Shown in pieces: positions 54,139-63,379 of a DNA stretch of 64,000 nt (its first letter is position 1; each line of letters begins with the position of its first letter). The stretch comes from Comamonas sp. (lineage in GTDB: Bacteria; Pseudomonadota; Gammaproteobacteria; Burkholderiales; Burkholderiaceae_C): positions 1-64,000 of the forward strand of contig JADMKK010000025.1 in NCBI GenBank assembly GCA_015478895.1, read 5' to 3'. Both the position numbers and the translations under genes were made by a program. The notes under the pieces were generated by a model. The model saw nothing but the letters and a program-made list of their open reading frames with translations, made no database searches and was not told where the DNA came from.

Positions 54139-54213
54139 CCCTTTGTAGTTCAATGGATAGAACGGGCCCCTCCTAAGGGTCAAATACAGGTTCGATTCCT
54201 GTCGGAGGGGCCA
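54139..54213 (+). tRNA. tRNA-Arg (anticodon CCT)
   Basis: The gene folds as a cloverleaf: acceptor CCCTTTG with CGGAGGG, D stem GTTC with GAAC, anticodon stem GGCCC with GGGTC around CTCCTAA (anticodon CCT), T loop ACAGG-TTCGATT-CCTGT, discriminator G and an encoded CCA. A terminator follows at 54246. Confidence 0.93.
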
Positions 54214-54245
54214 TTTGACAATTTCAGATTGCCCCCGATCACCTC

Positions 54246-54281
54246 AAAACCCGCATGTTTACAAGAGCATGCGGGTTTTTT
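54246..54281 (+). terminator. terminator after tRNA-Arg
   Basis: AAAACCCGCATG pairs with CATGCGGGTTTT around a ten-base loop and a T run follows. Confidence 0.8.
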
Positions 54282-54401
54282 ATGAGCGGCTTACAAACAA
54301 GTAAGTGCGGCAATCTCGGTCAAGTGGGGTCAGTGGAGACCTACCTGGAATTTGGAGAGCAGGACACATAGTTCAGATGCACACAACATTCTGGAGGTTC
54401 C

Positions 54402-56492
54402 ATGGCAAAGCCCAAATTGACGAAGGCAGCGCAACCGAAAAACGCAGTAACGACGGGCCAAGCGGGAGAGTTGCAGCAGCAAGCGGATGACATGCATCCC
54501 GTATTGACCACTCAGCAAGGCATTCCGGTTGCTGACAATCAAAATACGTTAAAGGCCTTTGAACATGGCCCGGCGTTGCTCGAAGACTTCATTCTTCGCG
54601 AAAAAATCACGCACTTTGACCATGAGCGCATCCCGGAGCGCATCGTGCATGCCCGGGGTTCTGCGGCACATGGCTACTTTGAGCTGTCACAGTCACTGAG
54701 CCAATACACCGTCGCCAAAGTGCTGAGTGAAACCGGCAAGCGCATTCCGGTTTTTGCGCGTTTTTCTACCGTTGCAGGCGGAGCAGGTTCGGTCGACACG
54801 CCGCGCGACGTGCGCGGCTTTGCCGTCAAGTTTTATACCGAGGAAGGCAACTGGGACTTGGTAGGCAACAACATCCCGGTGTTCTTCATTCAGGATGCGA
54901 TGAAGTTTCCCGATGTGGTGCATTCAGTAAAGATGGAGCCAGACCGCGCTTTTCCGCAGGCGGCATCCGCACACGACACGTTCTGGGATTTCATCTCGCT
55001 GACCCCCGAGTCCCTGCACATGATCATGTGGACCATGAGCGACCGCACGCTGCCACGCAGCTATCGCACCATGGAAGGTTTTGGTGTCCATAGCTTTCGC
55101 CTCGTCAATGCACAGGGCGACAGCACGTTTGTGAAATTCCATTGGCGCCCTGCACTGGGTATTCAGTCGACCGTCTGGGATGAAGCGCTCAAGCTGCAGG
55201 CCGCCGACAACGACTATCACCGCCGTGACCTGTTCGAAACCCTGCAGGCGGGCCAGGCCCCGGCATGGGATCTGTGCGTGCAACTCTTTACGGAAGAAGA
55301 AGCCGCGCAACTGCCTTACGACCACCTCGACCCCACAAAGATCATTCCCGAAGAAGTTATTCCGCTGCAAAAGATTGGCCGCATGGTGCTGGATCGCTGG
55401 CCGGATAATTTTTTTCAAGACACTGAGCAGGTCGCCTTCTGCCCTGCCAATGTGCCCCCCGGCATCGATTTCACGAACGACCCGCTGTTGCAAGGCCGCC
55501 TGTTCTCGTACCTGGATACCCAGTTGCTGCGCCTGGGCGGGCCCAACTTCACGCAGATTCCCATCAACGCGCCCAAGTGCCCCTTTGCCAATAACCAGCG
55601 TGATGGTTTCATGCAGATGAACAATCCCAAGGGTCGGGTGAATTACGAACCCTCCAGCCTGGAAACCGGCACGCCGCGCGCTTCGCAGGAGCGCGGTTTC
55701 CAATCTTTTACGGAACCTGCAGGGCAAGGTGGTAAAGGCCGGCCACGCCCCGAGAGCTTTGCTGACCATTACAGCCAAGCGCGCATGTTCTACCGCAGCC
55801 AGACACCCATCGAGCAGGCACACATGGCCAGCGCTCTGGTTTTTGAGCTGTCCAAGGTGGAAACACCGCACGTACGCAGTGCCATGGTGAGTCACTTGCT
55901 GGTGATTGATGAGGATTTGGGCAAGCGTGTCGCAAAGGGGCTGGCCTTGTCGCCATTACCTGCACCGGCACAACCGGCTGTACCCGTACAGGATCTGGAA
56001 CTGAGCCCAGCCACCCGGATCATTGACCGCATGAAGCAGACCTTGGAGGGTCGCTGCGTGGCCATTCTGGTGGACGATGGCAGCAACGCGCAGTCCGTCG
56101 CCGCGCTGCGCAAGGCGCTGGAAGCCGAAAAGGCCATGGTCAAAATCATCGCACCCAAGATTGGTGGCGCTACGCTGAGCGATGGCAAGCATGTGCCAGC
56201 CGATGGCCGCCTGGAAGGCTCACCCTCTGCGCTGTTTGATGCTGTGGCCTCGGTGCTGCCGTTGGAAGCTGGTGAGCGCCTGGCCAAGGAAGCGGTAGCA
56301 CAGGACTGGTTCCGCGATGCTTTCGGGCATCTGAAGGCCATTGCCGCCTGCAAGGGCACGCACAAGATTCTGAAGGCTGGCGGTGTCAAGCCTGATGGCG
56401 GAGTGTTCGATCCGGAAGACGTCAAAGGCTTTGTGGCAGGTGCCAAGCAGCGTTTCTGGGATCGCGAACCCACGCTGCGCAATCTCGCCTAA
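54402..56492 (+). CDS. katE: catalase HPII (large-subunit, clade 2)
   Basis: The 696-residue monofunctional catalase disproportionates hydrogen peroxide. It has the catalytic His in [40 protein letters not shown] and the heme Tyr in [13 protein letters not shown]. After about residue 520 a flavodoxin-like domain follows ([29 protein letters not shown]), which marks the large HPII type. The ATG follows TGGAGG. It is usually a stationary-phase gene; no promoter call is made here. Confidence 0.95.
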   Translation: MAKPKLTKAAQPKNAVTTGQAGELQQQADDMHPVLTTQQGIPVADNQNTLKAFEHGPALLEDFILREKITHFDHERIPERIVHARGSAAHGYFELSQSLSQYTVAKVLSETGKRIPVFARFSTVAGGAGSVDTPRDVRGFAVKFYTEEGNWDLVGNNIPVFFIQDAMKFPDVVHSVKMEPDRAFPQAASAHDTFWDFISLTPESLHMIMWTMSDRTLPRSYRTMEGFGVHSFRLVNAQGDSTFVKFHWRPALGIQSTVWDEALKLQAADNDYHRRDLFETLQAGQAPAWDLCVQLFTEEEAAQLPYDHLDPTKIIPEEVIPLQKIGRMVLDRWPDNFFQDTEQVAFCPANVPPGIDFTNDPLLQGRLFSYLDTQLLRLGGPNFTQIPINAPKCPFANNQRDGFMQMNNPKGRVNYEPSSLETGTPRASQERGFQSFTEPAGQGGKGRPRPESFADHYSQARMFYRSQTPIEQAHMASALVFELSKVETPHVRSAMVSHLLVIDEDLGKRVAKGLALSPLPAPAQPAVPVQDLELSPATRIIDRMKQTLEGRCVAILVDDGSNAQSVAALRKALEAEKAMVKIIAPKIGGATLSDGKHVPADGRLEGSPSALFDAVASVLPLEAGERLAKEAVAQDWFRDAFGHLKAIAACKGTHKILKAGGVKPDGGVFDPEDVKGFVAGAKQRFWDREPTLRNLA

Positions 56493-56520
56493 ACCCAAGC
56501 ACAGCAGCCAGTGCAGAACC

Positions 56521-56543
56521 AGCCCGCTTCGGCGGGCTTTTTG
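56521..56543 (+). terminator. terminator of katE
   Basis: AGCCCGC-TTCG-GCGGGCT followed by T residues. Confidence 0.85.
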
Positions 56544-56658
56544 CATGGTGATACAGCCCATCTCCTACTTGGGGGAAAGCGTTTTGTCCCCATCCCCATG
56601 CCGCAGTGTTGGCAACACTCAAAAGGGTTGTTTGTGAACAATGAAGGAGTACAGACCC

Positions 56659-57657
56659 ATGGTCACCAAGACTTCCGCTTCCGCGAAAGCCCAAGCCGAG
56701 CGCACGGCACGGCGCCAGCAACGCCTGCAAGACCAACAAGCAGCCAAGGATGCCAGTGCTTCCTCCAAGAAGCAGCGCACATCTACGGCGCCTGGGCCGG
56801 GCCGCAAGTTGCCTAGCACGCCAATGCCTGAGCAGACGCTGGAAAAACCCGGGCTTGAATACCGCATGGAGGTTCGACCTTACTTTCAAGCCCCCCACTA
56901 CCAGGGCAGCGGCAAGCTGAAAGGCATGACGGCACTGATCACTGGCGGTGATTCCGGGATTGGCCGTGCAGTGGCCGTCTTGTTTGCGCGCGAAGGCGCG
57001 AATGTGGCAATTTCCTATCTTAATGAAGAAAAAGATGCCAAAGAAACCTGCAAGCACCTGAGGGCCGAGGGCGCGAAATGCCTGGCCATAGCGGGTGATG
57101 TGCGTGATCCCAAGTTTTGCGAAATGCTGGTGGCGCAGACCGTCAAGAAGTTTGGGCGTCTGAACATCTTGGTCAATAACGCAGCATTTCAGGAACATGC
57201 CGAAACGCTGGAAAGCCTGAGCGACGCACGTCTTGACGAAACCTTCAAAACCAATATCTACGGCTACTTTCACATGGCACGCGCTGCACTGCCGCATCTC
57301 CAGCGTGGCGATTGCATCATCAATACGGGCTCAGTCACAGGCCTGCGCGGTAGCACCTATCTGATGGACTATGCGGCCACCAAAGGTGCTATTCATGCCT
57401 TCACAAAATCCCTGGCCTCCAACCTCATTGAGCGCGGCATACGCGTCAATGCAGTGGCGCCGGGGCCAGTCTGGACACCGTTAAACCCCGCCGATAAAAC
57501 CGAAGACGACGTCGCCAACTTTGGCGCTGACACCGATATGGGACGCCCAGCCCAGCCAGAAGAAATCTCTCCGGCTTATGTATTTCTGGCTTCTCCGGTG
57601 TGCTCGAGCTATATCACGGGCGTGATCTTGCCGATTACAGGCAATGCTGGAGACTAG
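56659..57657 (+). CDS. short-chain dehydrogenase/reductase (YghA-like)
   Basis: The 332-residue SDR has a Lys/Gln/Ala-rich N-terminal extension of about 60 residues and then the Rossmann motif ALITGGDSGIGRAVA, NNAA, catalytic Ser in INTGSVTGL and YAATKGA (Tyr-Lys). It resembles YghA-type oxidoreductases found with stress genes. The ATG at 56659 follows GGAG; an upstream ATG (56641) overlaps that site. Located next to katE. Confidence 0.92.
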   Translation: MVTKTSASAKAQAERTARRQQRLQDQQAAKDASASSKKQRTSTAPGPGRKLPSTPMPEQTLEKPGLEYRMEVRPYFQAPHYQGSGKLKGMTALITGGDSGIGRAVAVLFAREGANVAISYLNEEKDAKETCKHLRAEGAKCLAIAGDVRDPKFCEMLVAQTVKKFGRLNILVNNAAFQEHAETLESLSDARLDETFKTNIYGYFHMARAALPHLQRGDCIINTGSVTGLRGSTYLMDYAATKGAIHAFTKSLASNLIERGIRVNAVAPGPVWTPLNPADKTEDDVANFGADTDMGRPAQPEEISPAYVFLASPVCSSYITGVILPITGNAGD

Positions 57658-57676
57658 AACCCGCAATTGCCCATGT

Positions 57677-57901
57677 TTATGGCACCAACTGCAAGACGGT
57701 GGGCCGCAGCGATAGTGCAGGCTCATCGACATCCGGCGGAAGCTCAATCGGCGGCCCCGCCGGGTCAGGATCGTAGATGGGCTGAGGCTGGTGCGGCTTG
57801 TGAGGAGGCACCTGCGGATGGCTAGGCTGGGTCGGATCACCCGGTATGGGGGATAGGGGTACCGATGCTCGCCAGTCAGCATCAAGGGAAGTGAATTGCA
57901 T
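57677..57901 (-). CDS. proline-rich hypothetical protein, 74 aa
   Basis: The product has about a quarter proline (e.g. HPQVPPHKPHQPQPIYDPDP, PPIELPPDVDEP). GGAG lies before the ATG on the minus strand. There is no signal peptide or membrane segment and I recognise no family. It is convergent with the SDR gene. Confidence 0.6.
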   Translation of the reverse strand: MQFTSLDADWRASVPLSPIPGDPTQPSHPQVPPHKPHQPQPIYDPDPAGPPIELPPDVDEPALSLRPTVLQLVP

Positions 57902-58030
57902 ACCTGCTCCTTTCTCTACGCATAGTGGACATGCCTGCAACACTTTGGCTGTCAGCATTCTTCCAAGTAGCAAGTGCTTACAAGGCTTCTGTGCTCATTG
58001 TGCAAGCCGTGATGCCGTGGTTGCCTGCCG

Positions 58031-59407
58031 CTATCTTTGCGGCTGCAACCAAGGTGTGCGCCATACCGACCAGGCGGTACACAGGCCATACAGCGCCATG
58101 GCCGCAGCAGACAAGATGAACAGCGCCTGCACACTGGCACTGCCGCCCAGCGCCAACCACGCGCCACCGGCCATCACCATGAGCAAGCGCACGCTGCCTG
58201 CCAGCACAGGGCCACGCACATAGCCTGCGCCCAGCGAGGCAAAGTACAGCACCAGCCCCATGCCAAACAAGCCAAACACGGGGCCCAAGGTGCGCAGATA
58301 CAGATTGGCATAGGCCAGCACCTGCGCGTCTTGCGAGAAGATGGATGACCAGCCGTTGGGCCAGATCAGCGCCAGCACGCCCAGCACCGCCAAGATGCCA
58401 GCGGCCAGCCAGGCGCCCGTCCACGCCACGCTGCGTGCGCGCTGCACCTGGCCTGCCCCCATGGCCATGCCCACCATGGGTACGGCAGCCACGCCCACGC
58501 CAAAGGCAATCGGAATCAGCAAAAACTCCAGCCGCTGGCCAATGCCATAACCGGCCAAGGCCTGTGGCCCCAGCCGCGCCACCATGCCGGTAAAGATCAA
58601 GGCGGCCAGCGAGGTTTGCACGGGCGAGATGCAGGCAAACGCACCCACGCACAAGATGTCTTGGAACATGGGCCACGACAGCTTGGCACCACGCCAGCGC
58701 AGCGCCACCTTGTCTTGCCCGCGCAACAAAAACCAGCTGAGCAAAGCCACCGCAATCACCATGGCCACGATATTGCCCAGCGCCACCCCAGGCATGCCCC
58801 AGCGGGGCAGCGGCCCAATACCCAACCCCAAACCGCCACCGACGATGATCTGCACGATGGATGCGCCAAAGATGACCGCCGACGGCCACTGCATATTGCC
58901 CGTGCCGCGCACCACCGAGGCCAGCGTATTGCACAGCCACACCAGTACCGCACCACTGAACAGCACACTGCCAAAGCCGGTGGCGATTTGCAGCACCTCG
59001 CCCTGCCCGCCCAGCCAGCGGTAAAACACTGCGCCGCACAGCACAAACAACAGGGAATACAGCAGGCCCACCACGCCCCCAATCACGATGGCATGCACAG
59101 CCAGTGCCGAGGCTTTGTCTTTATCGCCCGCGCCCAGGGCCCGGCTGATGGCCGATGACACGCCGCTGCCCATAGCGCCGTTGCTCATCATCTGCGTGAG
59201 CATGGCAAACGGAAATACCAGCGCCATGGCCGCCAGCGCTGGTGTACCTAACCGCCCGACGTAATAGGTTTCTGCCACGGCCACCAGTACCGCCATGCCC
59301 ATGGCCACCATATTGGGCACAGACAAGCTCAGCAGCGTGGGCAAGATGGCATCGCGCAGCAAGGGGTGGGGATGGGAGGCGGGGGTGGCCCCCTGCACAA
59401 GGGCCAT
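58031..59407 (-). CDS. MATE family efflux transporter
   Basis: The 458-residue inner-membrane protein has 12 hydrophobic helices and the MATE pattern: SVPNMVAMGMAVLVAVAETYYVGRLG, SGVSSAISRALGAGDKDKA and the second half repeat (GIGQRLEFLLIPIAFGVGVAAVPMVGMAMGAGQVQRA). It exports cations or drugs by proton or sodium antiport. The ATG at 59407 follows AGGAG. Large opposite-frame ORFs in this stretch are shadows. Confidence 0.93.
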   Translation of the reverse strand: MALVQGATPASHPHPLLRDAILPTLLSLSVPNMVAMGMAVLVAVAETYYVGRLGTPALAAMALVFPFAMLTQMMSNGAMGSGVSSAISRALGAGDKDKASALAVHAIVIGGVVGLLYSLLFVLCGAVFYRWLGGQGEVLQIATGFGSVLFSGAVLVWLCNTLASVVRGTGNMQWPSAVIFGASIVQIIVGGGLGLGIGPLPRWGMPGVALGNIVAMVIAVALLSWFLLRGQDKVALRWRGAKLSWPMFQDILCVGAFACISPVQTSLAALIFTGMVARLGPQALAGYGIGQRLEFLLIPIAFGVGVAAVPMVGMAMGAGQVQRARSVAWTGAWLAAGILAVLGVLALIWPNGWSSIFSQDAQVLAYANLYLRTLGPVFGLFGMGLVLYFASLGAGYVRGPVLAGSVRLLMVMAGGAWLALGGSASVQALFILSAAAMALYGLCTAWSVWRTPWLQPQR

Positions 59408-59520
59408 GCGGGTCTCCTGCACCCTCATGAACGGGGCGCTGACAATCAGTGTAGGTGCACGTATTGATTGCCCCGTGTCCTGCACGGGACGCCAACACCC
59501 AGCCAGCCAACTGACAAAAA

Positions 59521-59566
59521 AGTAGCTGTCTGCCATTGCCAATCAAGGGCTGGAGGCCTATTTGAT
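59521..59566. repeat. short intergenic repeat (CTAGCCCTT family, divergent copy)
   Basis: AGTAGCTGTCTGCCATTG and CAATCAAGGGCTGGAGGC resemble the ends of the 5650 and 42861 copies. It lies between the divergent MATE and patatin genes. Confidence 0.4.
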
Positions 59567-59669
59567 GCATAGCATTTATTTGCCTGTACTGCGGTATTTT
59601 GGCATGTTGCAGGCAGCGTTTTTGCCTGCTCGGGCGGTGGAGATAGCGGCTTTTTGGCAAGATGGCGGC

Positions 59670-60713
59670 ATGCAACGTTCTGCTTTTCTGCCCTGCCTGG
59701 TCACTGCCAGCGCCCTGCTGCTCAGTGCCTGTGCCTCCTCTCCCACCGCTGTGCCCCAGGCCACTGCGCCTGTGCTGCAAGCTGCGCCCCCGGCACCGGT
59801 GCGCATTGGGCTGGCGCTGGGCGGTGGCGCGGCCAAAGGCTTTGCGCACATTGGCGTGATCAAGATTCTGGAAGCCAACGGTTTCACGCCCGACATGGTC
59901 TCGGGCACCAGTGCCGGCAGCGTGGTGGGCGCGCTGTATGCCAGCGGCATGGACGCGTTTGCGCTGCAGCAAAAAGCGGTGGCGCTCGATGAGGCCAGCA
60001 TCCGCGATTTTCAGTGGTCCGCCGGTGGCCTGATCAAGGGCCAAAAGCTGCAGGACTATGTGAATGCCCAGGTCGATAACCGCCCGCTGGAGCGGCTGGG
60101 CAAGCCCTTTGTGGCCGTGGCCACACGGCTGGAAGACGGCAAACGCACAGTTTTTGCGCGCGGCGATACGGGGCAGGCAGTGCGCGCGTCCAGCAGCATT
60201 CCGGGAGTATTTGAGCCCGTAAAGATCGGCAGGCAGCACTATGTGGATGGCGGCGTGGTCAGCCCCGTGCCGGTGGACGCCGTGCGCGAGCTGGGCGCCG
60301 ACATCGTGATTGCCGTGGACATCTCCGACAAGCCGCGCGGCCAAAGCCCCGGCAATCTGATGGGCACCATGAGCCAGTCGCTGGCCATCATGGGCCAAAG
60401 GCTGGGCCAGGCCGAGTTGCAGCACGCTGACATCGTGATTCGCCCCAAGGTGCTGGATGTGGGCGCCTCAGACTTTACACAACGCGCACAAGTCATGGTC
60501 GAAGGCGAGAAAGCCGCCATGGCCGTGATGCCGCAACTGCGCGAGCGAGTGGCCCGCCTGCGTGCCCAGCGGGCCCAGGCGGCCCAGCAAGCGCATGAGC
60601 AAGCCCTGGCCCAGGTCGAGCAAGCGCGCCAGCAAGCCTGCCTGCAGCAGCGCAGCAGCCTGCAAAAAGTCGCGAGCCTGGCGGGGCTGGACAGCGGCTG
60701 CACCCGCCCTTAA
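59670..60713 (+). CDS. patatin-like phospholipase lipoprotein
   Basis: The 347-residue precursor has a lipobox (LLLSAC, Cys21), the oxyanion motif ALGGGAAKGFAHIG, the nucleophile Ser in GTSAGS (about residue 81) and the Asp of YVDGGVVSPVP. It should cleave acyl esters at the membrane. A C-terminal Gln/Ala-rich coil follows. The ATG at 59670 starts the signal peptide. Confidence 0.94.
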   Translation: MQRSAFLPCLVTASALLLSACASSPTAVPQATAPVLQAAPPAPVRIGLALGGGAAKGFAHIGVIKILEANGFTPDMVSGTSAGSVVGALYASGMDAFALQQKAVALDEASIRDFQWSAGGLIKGQKLQDYVNAQVDNRPLERLGKPFVAVATRLEDGKRTVFARGDTGQAVRASSSIPGVFEPVKIGRQHYVDGGVVSPVPVDAVRELGADIVIAVDISDKPRGQSPGNLMGTMSQSLAIMGQRLGQAELQHADIVIRPKVLDVGASDFTQRAQVMVEGEKAAMAVMPQLRERVARLRAQRAQAAQQAHEQALAQVEQARQQACLQQRSSLQKVASLAGLDSGCTRP

Positions 60714-60728
60714 AACCCATCTCTCATT

Positions 60729-60779
60729 TAAAAAAAGAGCTGTCCACCCTTGCTAGACAAGGGCTGGCAGCTCTTTTTG
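60729..60779. terminator. bidirectional terminator / repeat
   Basis: AAAAAAGAGCTG, CACCCTTG, loop, AAGGG, CAGCTCTTTTT forms a stem between the convergent patatin and thioesterase genes. The inner part resembles the intergenic repeats. Confidence 0.75.
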
Positions 60780-60782
60780 CTA

Positions 60783-61235
60783 TTAATCGGCCAAAGCCAT
60801 ACTCAACGGCTCCAGCGCCAGCAACTGGGTTTTGAAGCGCTCGGGCAGCGCGCAGGGGCGTTTGCTGCGCGGGTCCACGCAAACCATGCCGATCTTGCCC
60901 AGCGTAATCAGGCTGCCGCTGTCTACATCGACCAGCCGGTAGGCAATGTCAAAACCTTTGGCCGCCATGTCGCGCACCACCATCTGCACTTCGACCGACT
61001 GGTCAGGAAACGCTTCGGCGCGGTACTGCACGGCCTGATCCCCGGCAAACAGGCTCAAGCCTTCGACATCGCTTTCGCGGTAGCCCAGCGCGGCAAAAAA
61101 GCGTGCACGCGCCAGCGATGCCAGCTGCAGCAGTTGCACATTGTCGGCGTGCGCACCCGGATGCAAAGGGGGCGGGCACACCAAACGGGTGCTGAAAACA
61201 GCGTCGTCGAAATCGGTGAACTGAATGCGTGCCAT
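60783..61235 (-). CDS. 4HBT/YbgC-like acyl-CoA thioesterase
   Basis: The 150-residue protein has the hot-dog thioesterase outline: FSTRLVCPPPLHPGAHADNVQLLQLASLARARFFAALGY and RAEAFPDQSVEVQMVVRDMAAKGFDIAYRLVD. The Asp in HADN takes the usual catalytic place. The substrate is unknown. The ATG at 61235 is where homology starts; the ORF upstream is not conserved. Confidence 0.88.
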   Translation of the reverse strand: MARIQFTDFDDAVFSTRLVCPPPLHPGAHADNVQLLQLASLARARFFAALGYRESDVEGLSLFAGDQAVQYRAEAFPDQSVEVQMVVRDMAAKGFDIAYRLVDVDSGSLITLGKIGMVCVDPRSKRPCALPERFKTQLLALEPLSMALAD

Positions 61236-61310
61236 GCAAGGCTCCAAGAAAGTGCAGTCCATTTGCTGCAACGCAGCATTGTCAGGGTTAGCCCGTGCTG
61301 GGCTGTCACC

Positions 61311-61329
61311 TTGGTGCTGCATGCACCAA
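61311..61329. promoter_or_regulatory. inverted repeat before the ABC operon
   Basis: TTGGTGC-TGCAT-GCACCAA is a perfect seven-base dyad, 115 bp before the binding-protein gene and 76 bp from the thioesterase start. TTGCATACAA at 61330-61339 adjoins it and resembles GntR-type sites. Possibly an operator of the divergent pair. Confidence 0.35.
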
Positions 61330-61443
61330 TTGCATACAAAAAAGCAGGCACAGCTTTTGCTCATATCCCTGTCGAAGGCCGCCAGCGCTGCGTTGCATGC
61401 AGCTTGCGGATATTTCTGCCCTCTTTTGACACCAGGAGTTTCC

Positions 61444-62472
61444 ATGCAAAAACGCCGCTTCTTGCAAGCAACCGCAGCACTGGCTCTGGCCAGCAGTTTT
61501 GGCGCAGCCTATGCGCAGAGCACACCCGTCAAGTTCTTGCTGGACTGGCGCTTTGAAGGCCCGTCGGCCCTGTTCCTGCAGCCTGCGGCCAAGGGTTACT
61601 TCAAGGATGCGGGTCTGGATGTCACGATTGACGCGGGCAATGGTTCGGGCGCTGCCGTGCAGCGCGTGGCCTCGGGCACCTATGACATGGGCTTTGCCGA
61701 CATGGCTTCGCTGATGGAGTTTCACGCCAACAACGCCGATGCGCCCAACAAACCCGTAGCCGTGATGGTGGTCTACAACAACACGCCAGCGGCAGTGATG
61801 GCGCTCAAGAAAAGCGGCATCAAGACCGCTGCCGACCTGAGCGGCAAAAAGCTGGGTGCTCCGGTATTTGACGCGGGCCGCAAAGCCTTCCCAACGTTTG
61901 CCAAGGCCAACAAGATCGAGAACGTGGCCTGGACATCAATGGACCCCCCACTGCGCGAAACCATGCTGGTGCGCGGCGATGTGGATGCCATCACTGGCTT
62001 TACCTTCACCAGCTTGCTCAATATTGAAGCGCGCGGCGTCAAGGCCGAAGACGTGGTGGTGATGCAATACGCCGACCACGGTGTCAAACACTACGGCAAC
62101 GTGATCATTGCCAGCCCCAAGCTGATTGCCGAAAACCCTGAAGCGCTCAAGAAATTCCTGCTGGCCTTCACCAAGGGCGCCAAGGACGTGGTGGCTAAGC
62201 CCGCCGACGCCATTCAGTACGTCAAAGCCCGCGACGGCATTGTCAACACCGCGCTGGAAACGCGCCGCCTGCAACTGGCCATTGACACCGTGGTCAACAG
62301 CCCAGATGCGCGCAAGGACGGCTTTGGCCGCCTGGATACCAGCCGCCTGTCGCTGATGGCCTCGGAAGTGTCTGACGCCTACGGCACCAAGACCCGCATC
62401 GACCCCAAGGTGGTGTGGAACGACAGCTTCTTGCCACCTGCGGCAGCGCTGGACATCCTGCCCAAGAAGTAA
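61444..62472 (+). CDS. ABC transporter substrate-binding protein (NMT1/SsuA-like)
   Basis: The 342-residue periplasmic protein has a signal peptide (RRFLQATAALALASSFGAAYA) and the NMT1/SsuA pattern VKFLLDWRFEGPSALFLQPAAKGYF, YDMGFADMASLMEFHA and RDGIVNTALETRRLQLAIDT. This family binds sulfonates, thiamine precursors, pyrimidines or related small molecules; the sequence does not decide. AGGAG precedes the start. The ATPase and permease follow. Confidence 0.93.
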   Translation: MQKRRFLQATAALALASSFGAAYAQSTPVKFLLDWRFEGPSALFLQPAAKGYFKDAGLDVTIDAGNGSGAAVQRVASGTYDMGFADMASLMEFHANNADAPNKPVAVMVVYNNTPAAVMALKKSGIKTAADLSGKKLGAPVFDAGRKAFPTFAKANKIENVAWTSMDPPLRETMLVRGDVDAITGFTFTSLLNIEARGVKAEDVVVMQYADHGVKHYGNVIIASPKLIAENPEALKKFLLAFTKGAKDVVAKPADAIQYVKARDGIVNTALETRRLQLAIDTVVNSPDARKDGFGRLDTSRLSLMASEVSDAYGTKTRIDPKVVWNDSFLPPAAALDILPKK

Positions 62473-62533
62473 GCCCCTAAACCCCTGCATCCAGCGCCAC
62501 AGAGGTGCTGGATGCACTGAGTGAAGAACACGC

Positions 62534-63361
62534 ATGCACCGTGATGCCGCACCCCATTTTGTAGATTTCCGTGATGTCTGGCTGGCCTACAACGACGCGT
62601 TGCTGGCCCAGAATCACTTCGCCGTCGAAGCGATTGACCTGCAGGTCAAGCAAGGCGAGTTCATCGCCATCGTCGGCCCGTCAGGCTGCGGCAAATCCAC
62701 CTTCATGAAGCTGGCCACCGGCCTGCGCATGCCCTCCATGGGCAAGATTTTGATTGATGGCCAGCCCGTCACCGGCCCTTTGAAAATTTCTGGCATGGCG
62801 TTCCAATCCCCATCGCTGCTGCCCTGGCGCACCACGGTAGACAACGTGCTGCTGCCGCTGGAAATTGTGGAGCCACACCGCTCCCAGTTCAAAGCCAAGC
62901 GCAAGGAATACGAAGAGCGCGCACGCAAGCTGCTGCAAAAAGTAGGCTTGGGCGGCTATGAAGACAAGTTCCCCTGGCAGCTTTCGGGCGGCATGCAGCA
63001 ACGCGCCAGCATTTGCCGTGCGCTGATCCATGAGCCCAAGATGCTGCTGCTCGACGAGCCCTTTGGCGCGCTGGATGCCTTTACGCGCGAAGAGTTGTGG
63101 TGCATCTTGCGCGACCTGCAGGCAGAGCAGAAATTCAACGTCATCTTGGTCACGCATGATCTGCGTGAATCCGTGTTTTTGGCGGACACCGTGTATGTGA
63201 TGAGCAAAAGCCCCGGTCGCTTTGTCGTCCAACGCGAGATTGATTTCGCCCGCCCGCGCGATCTGAAGCTGACCTACACCAAAGAGTTCTCCGACATCGT
63301 GCTGGAGCTGCGCGGCCATATCGGCGCCATGCGCAAAGTCGGCGCGGTGATCCACCAATAA
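62534..63361 (+). CDS. ABC transporter ATP-binding protein
   Basis: The 275-residue ATPase has Walker A VGPSGCGKST, Q-loop FQSPSLLPWRT, signature LSGGMQQR, Walker B LLLDEPFGALD and H-loop VTHDLRES. It matches SsuB/TauB/NrtD-type subunits and belongs with the neighbouring binding protein and permease. Confidence 0.95.
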   Translation: MHRDAAPHFVDFRDVWLAYNDALLAQNHFAVEAIDLQVKQGEFIAIVGPSGCGKSTFMKLATGLRMPSMGKILIDGQPVTGPLKISGMAFQSPSLLPWRTTVDNVLLPLEIVEPHRSQFKAKRKEYEERARKLLQKVGLGGYEDKFPWQLSGGMQQRASICRALIHEPKMLLLDEPFGALDAFTREELWCILRDLQAEQKFNVILVTHDLRESVFLADTVYVMSKSPGRFVVQREIDFARPRDLKLTYTKEFSDIVLELRGHIGAMRKVGAVIHQ

Positions 63362-63379
63362 GCCGCAGGCAACAACGAT

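Noticed and set aside
54924-55895. Minus-strand ORF opposite katE
   Set aside because: Antisense shadow of catalase; no motif.
54139-57901. Genomic island inserted at tRNA-Arg(CCT)
   Set aside because: No integrase and no repeated tRNA end was seen downstream, so only the possibility is mentioned in a finding.
57978-60425. Two long minus-strand ORFs (57978-59039 and 59121-60425) in the MATE/patatin region
   Set aside because: They are in other frames of clear MATE and patatin genes and show no family pattern.
61236-61443. Riboswitch upstream of the ABC binding protein
   Set aside because: I could not find a TPP or other known riboswitch core; only a dyad is present.
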